NCBI GenBank assembly: GCA_018239705.1
Contig: JAFEGS010000630.1
Location: forward strand, 1-7,442
Source of the DNA: Verrucomicrobiota bacterium
GTDB taxonomy: Bacteria > Chlamydiota > Chlamydiia > Chlamydiales > FEN-1388
Length of the DNA: 7,442 nucleotides
Direction: 5' to 3'
The notes under the pieces were generated by a model. That model was given only the letters and a program-made list of their open reading frames with translations, was not told where the DNA came from and made no database searches. Positions 5,772 to 7,442 of the stretch are shown here, one piece after another. Positions within the stretch are counted from its first letter, which is position 1, and each line of letters begins with the position of its first letter. Made by a program: the position numbers and the translations under genes.

Positions 5772-6641
5772 TTATGAAATAACTTTTACTTTCTCACTCA
5801 CAGCATGGAAAAATTGCTTTGACCAAATCGTAATTTTTTGAGGATCTCGTAGAAATGGGACAATATCTTGTTTTGCCAGTTCGACATTAAGATTTTCAAT
5901 TTTATCCCTCAATATTTTTTGAAAAAGCGCAATATCTAGTGTCGTCGATTCCGAAAGATGACCCGTTTGGTGCATTCTTGCTTCGAGGTGTTTTTGATGT
6001 ACAGGTATGCCTCTCGAAACAAACCAAACAAAATCATACCAGTCACGGCCTTTAATACGTCCCTTCCAGTTACGACATAACAAAGCATGCATTTTACCTG
6101 CAAAAAGTTCGGGTTCTGTAAATGTGCTGACATAGAACGGAGTAGGTAGCAAAAGATAATGTGAGGCTGTTCCAAAGTGAATTGGAGGATCTCTATCTAT
6201 CTCAATTTTTACTTGAAGTTTTTCTTCAGGGTGAATCCCTTTTATAATAGTTTTTGGAATACCTATATTCACAAGATGTTTGAGAGTATGTGTCTTAAGA
6301 AACGCAGAATAAACCGCTGACTCATTTGTCTTAATTTTTTCTTGAATTGTCACATCAAATCCAAAACTGGCAAGTTCGGTGATTACCGCCTGCTCATAGT
6401 GATGTAATGAGAAACTGCTGTCCCTTTTTAGGAGAGAAAAATCTAAATCTTCACTAAAACGATCTAGAGAGTAAAGTATTCTAAGCGCTGTACCTCCATA
6501 AAAAGCAGCCTTTTCAAAAAATTTTGCTCGCCAAAGCCCCAGCAATACAATTTCCTGAATAATTTCTTTTAGTGCGTTTCTTCCATCTTCCTGTGTCTTA
6601 CATGCATAGCGCTTAAACATCTCTGCAACAGCTTCTCTCAT
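5772..6641 (-). CDS. abiEii: AbiEii-family nucleotidyltransferase toxin
   Basis: The start at 6641 is preferred. It overlaps the AbiEi stop as ATGA and has a perfect AGGAGG six bases upstream (6648-6653). A longer frame to 6671 would add ten residues without a comparable site. The 289-aa product has the usual AbiEii length (PF08843) and its motifs in order: YGGTALR (48-54), RFSEDLDF with D65 and D67 (61-68), KIEIDRDPP (145-153), GKMHALLCR (182-190) and KGRDWYDFVWF (197-207). AbiEii toxins are GTP- or NTP-dependent nucleotidyltransferases that arrest growth, some by modifying tRNA, and give phage abortive infection. All hallmark residues look intact. It is co-translated with its antitoxin, which is classed as type IV (no direct protein contact). 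Confidence 0.93.
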   Translation of the reverse strand: MREAVAEMFKRYACKTQEDGRNALKEIIQEIVLLGLWRAKFFEKAAFYGGTALRILYSLDRFSEDLDFSLLKRDSSFSLHHYEQAVITELASFGFDVTIQEKIKTNESAVYSAFLKTHTLKHLVNIGIPKTIIKGIHPEEKLQVKIEIDRDPPIHFGTASHYLLLPTPFYVSTFTEPELFAGKMHALLCRNWKGRIKGRDWYDFVWFVSRGIPVHQKHLEARMHQTGHLSESTTLDIALFQKILRDKIENLNVELAKQDIVPFLRDPQKITIWSKQFFHAVSEKVKVIS

Positions 6642-7267
6642 TTTTTTCCTCCTACTATATCGTAAAGCCACGTAACTCTTGCATTTTGATAGCTGGCTGC
6701 AATGATTTTAAGATGAGGCAGATGTAATTTGTACAACTTCTCTTCATCTACCCTAAGATTTTCGAGAAGATGCTCCAAAAGCTCCTCGCGCGAAGCAATG
6801 GATTTATGGCTTGCAAGAAGGTCAGCCAGTGCCTTTTCAGGAGATGCAATAAGACAAAAATGTGCTTCATCAATCTCTTTTAGGCATATTCCAGGAGTAT
6901 ATTTGGCCAAACTGAGGTGAGTATATGAGAAGTTGCCAACAGGAGTTGAAAATATTTTCGTTTTTTGAGTAGTCATAGAGGTGATAAGCTCTACTCTTTC
7001 CGGAATGAGGTTATAAAATGAAAGAGCATATTCTTTAGAGATGTACGAAGGGCCGTAAATGAGATTAGCTAAACTAGAAAGGCATATTGGTCCTCGACGA
7101 TACCTTTCTCCAAACACATAAAGGCCCTTTTTAACACGAGTAATTGCACCTGATTTTAACCACTTGGTCACTCTATCACGAGGCTTGGAATACCCCTGTA
7201 AGCAGCGCATTAACAGAGGGTAATCAAATTCCTCTGCTACCACCATTGCTCTCAAATCTTCTATCAT
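6638..7267 (-). CDS. abiEi: AbiEi-family antitoxin and transcriptional repressor
   Basis: The 209-aa product fits the AbiEi antitoxin family. An N-terminal winged helix-turn-helix (about 12-52) ends in the typical ITRVKKGLYVFG wing. The YGPSYISKEYALSFYNLIPE block (71-90), the TSMTT and GNFSYTHL strands, and the SPEKALADLL block (142-151) of the C-terminal domain follow. The wing domain binds inverted repeats in its own promoter, and the C-terminal part is needed for antitoxicity. GGAGG (7274-7278) lies six bases upstream of the start. A promoter and a perfect inverted repeat just upstream fit autoregulation. The gene overlaps abiEii by 4 bp. Confidence 0.93.
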   Translation of the reverse strand: MIEDLRAMVVAEEFDYPLLMRCLQGYSKPRDRVTKWLKSGAITRVKKGLYVFGERYRRGPICLSSLANLIYGPSYISKEYALSFYNLIPERVELITSMTTQKTKIFSTPVGNFSYTHLSLAKYTPGICLKEIDEAHFCLIASPEKALADLLASHKSIASREELLEHLLENLRVDEEKLYKLHLPHLKIIAASYQNARVTWLYDIVGGKK

Positions 7268-7276
7268 TAATAGCCT

Positions 7277-7307
7277 CCAGTATGTCCATGATTATTGGAC
7301 ATACTGG
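7277..7307 (-). promoter_or_regulatory. Probable AbiEi operator (12-bp perfect inverted repeat)
   Basis: The arms CCAGTATGTCCA (7277-7288) and TGGACATACTGG (7296-7307) are exact reverse complements around a 7-nt spacer. The site covers the -10 box and about half of the promoter spacer. Its gene-proximal end runs into the GGAGG ribosome-binding site of AbiEi. Repressor binding here would block polymerase. In the RNA the arms could also fold and mask the ribosome-binding site. Confidence 0.8.
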
Positions 7308-7319
7308 CATTTATGTCAA
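7291..7319 (-). promoter_or_regulatory. abiE promoter
   Basis: On the minus strand a perfect TTGACA (7319-7314) is separated by exactly 17 bases from AATAAT (7296-7291). This is a near-consensus sigma70-type promoter. The predicted transcript starts around 7284, inside the operator, leaving a very short leader before the AbiEi start. Confidence 0.8.
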
Positions 7320-7420
7320 TGAGTGTATTCATTTTTCTTGTAGCGAAAAAGTTGCCCCGTCCATAGAATTCGAACGCTAATCGTTGATGATCCTGTGATC
7401 CTGCAGCAAAAGAGGTGTCT

Positions 7421-7442
7421 ATGTTTCGAAAGCTCTTCCCGC
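7421..7442 (+). CDS. Possible start of a gene running off the right edge
   Basis: An ATG at 7421 has AGAGG five bases upstream (7411-7415) and stays open for the seven codons available (MFRKLFP). This is too short to identify. The basic-hydrophobic opening could be a signal or membrane segment. It would be divergent from the abiE operon. Confidence 0.3.

Noticed and set aside
6642..6671. Ten-residue N-terminal extension of AbiEii
   Set aside because: A perfect AGGAGG six bases before the ATG at 6641, together with the ATGA overlap, points to the shorter start.
7340..7375. A stretch whose minus strand contains GTTCGAATTC followed by GGACGGGGC, resembling a tRNA T-loop and acceptor end
   Set aside because: The five-base T-stem does not pair and no anticodon or D arm lies upstream. 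A partial att site is imaginable but unsupported.
1..7442. CRISPR array, rRNA, insertion sequence or transposase
   Set aside because: No regularly spaced repeats, no rRNA-like sequence and no transposase motif were seen on either strand.

Overview
The window looks like an accessory, defence-type island from a bacterium of moderate G+C (judged by eye, not computed). It shows Shine-Dalgarno sites, ATGA gene overlaps, an intrinsic terminator and sigma70-like promoters. The host cannot be fixed from sequence alone. The hairpin-rich intergenic DNA and the secreted orphan protein remind me of amoeba-associated Chlamydiae such as the Parachlamydia/Waddlia group, but that is a low-confidence impression. 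No core gene is present to anchor the taxonomy.

Layout. Positions 1-457 hold no gene but carry a cluster of small palindromes (5-122) and a perfect 32-bp inverted repeat with a 4-nt loop (185-252). Positions 458-1189 (+) encode a secreted 243-aa orphan built from two diverged copies of one module, closed by a strong terminator at 1195-1227. Next comes a tight plus-strand operon of three genes: a 78-aa orphan (1348-1584), a 723-aa Rad50/SbcC-like ATPase with a CPLC zinc hook (1568-3739), and a 199-aa protein with nuclease-like motifs (3736-4335). They are joined by a 17-bp overlap and an ATGA overlap.

From about 4450 to 7267 every gene is on the minus strand, convergent with that operon. In transcription order there are three stacked toxin-antitoxin-type modules. 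The first is AbiEi/AbiEii, with an ATGA overlap and a promoter and operator visible upstream. The second is a DUF433 antitoxin with a truncated DUF5615 PIN-like partner. The third is an MNT nucleotidyltransferase with a HEPN-domain partner. At the right edge a new plus-strand gene may start at 7421.

How the genes work together. The plus-strand operon is the candidate for an undescribed system. It has a Rad50-like engine, but no Mre11/SbcD nuclease gene lies beside it in this window. The next gene instead carries the E-x-K half of a PD-(D/E)xK-like signature near its N-terminus and a GY...GVPDL half at its C-terminus, the reverse of the usual order. It could be a circularly permuted, domain-swapped or rearranged nuclease. 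The minus-strand modules would act independently as abortive-infection or plasmid-stabilising cassettes, and at least one (DUF5615) appears to be decaying.
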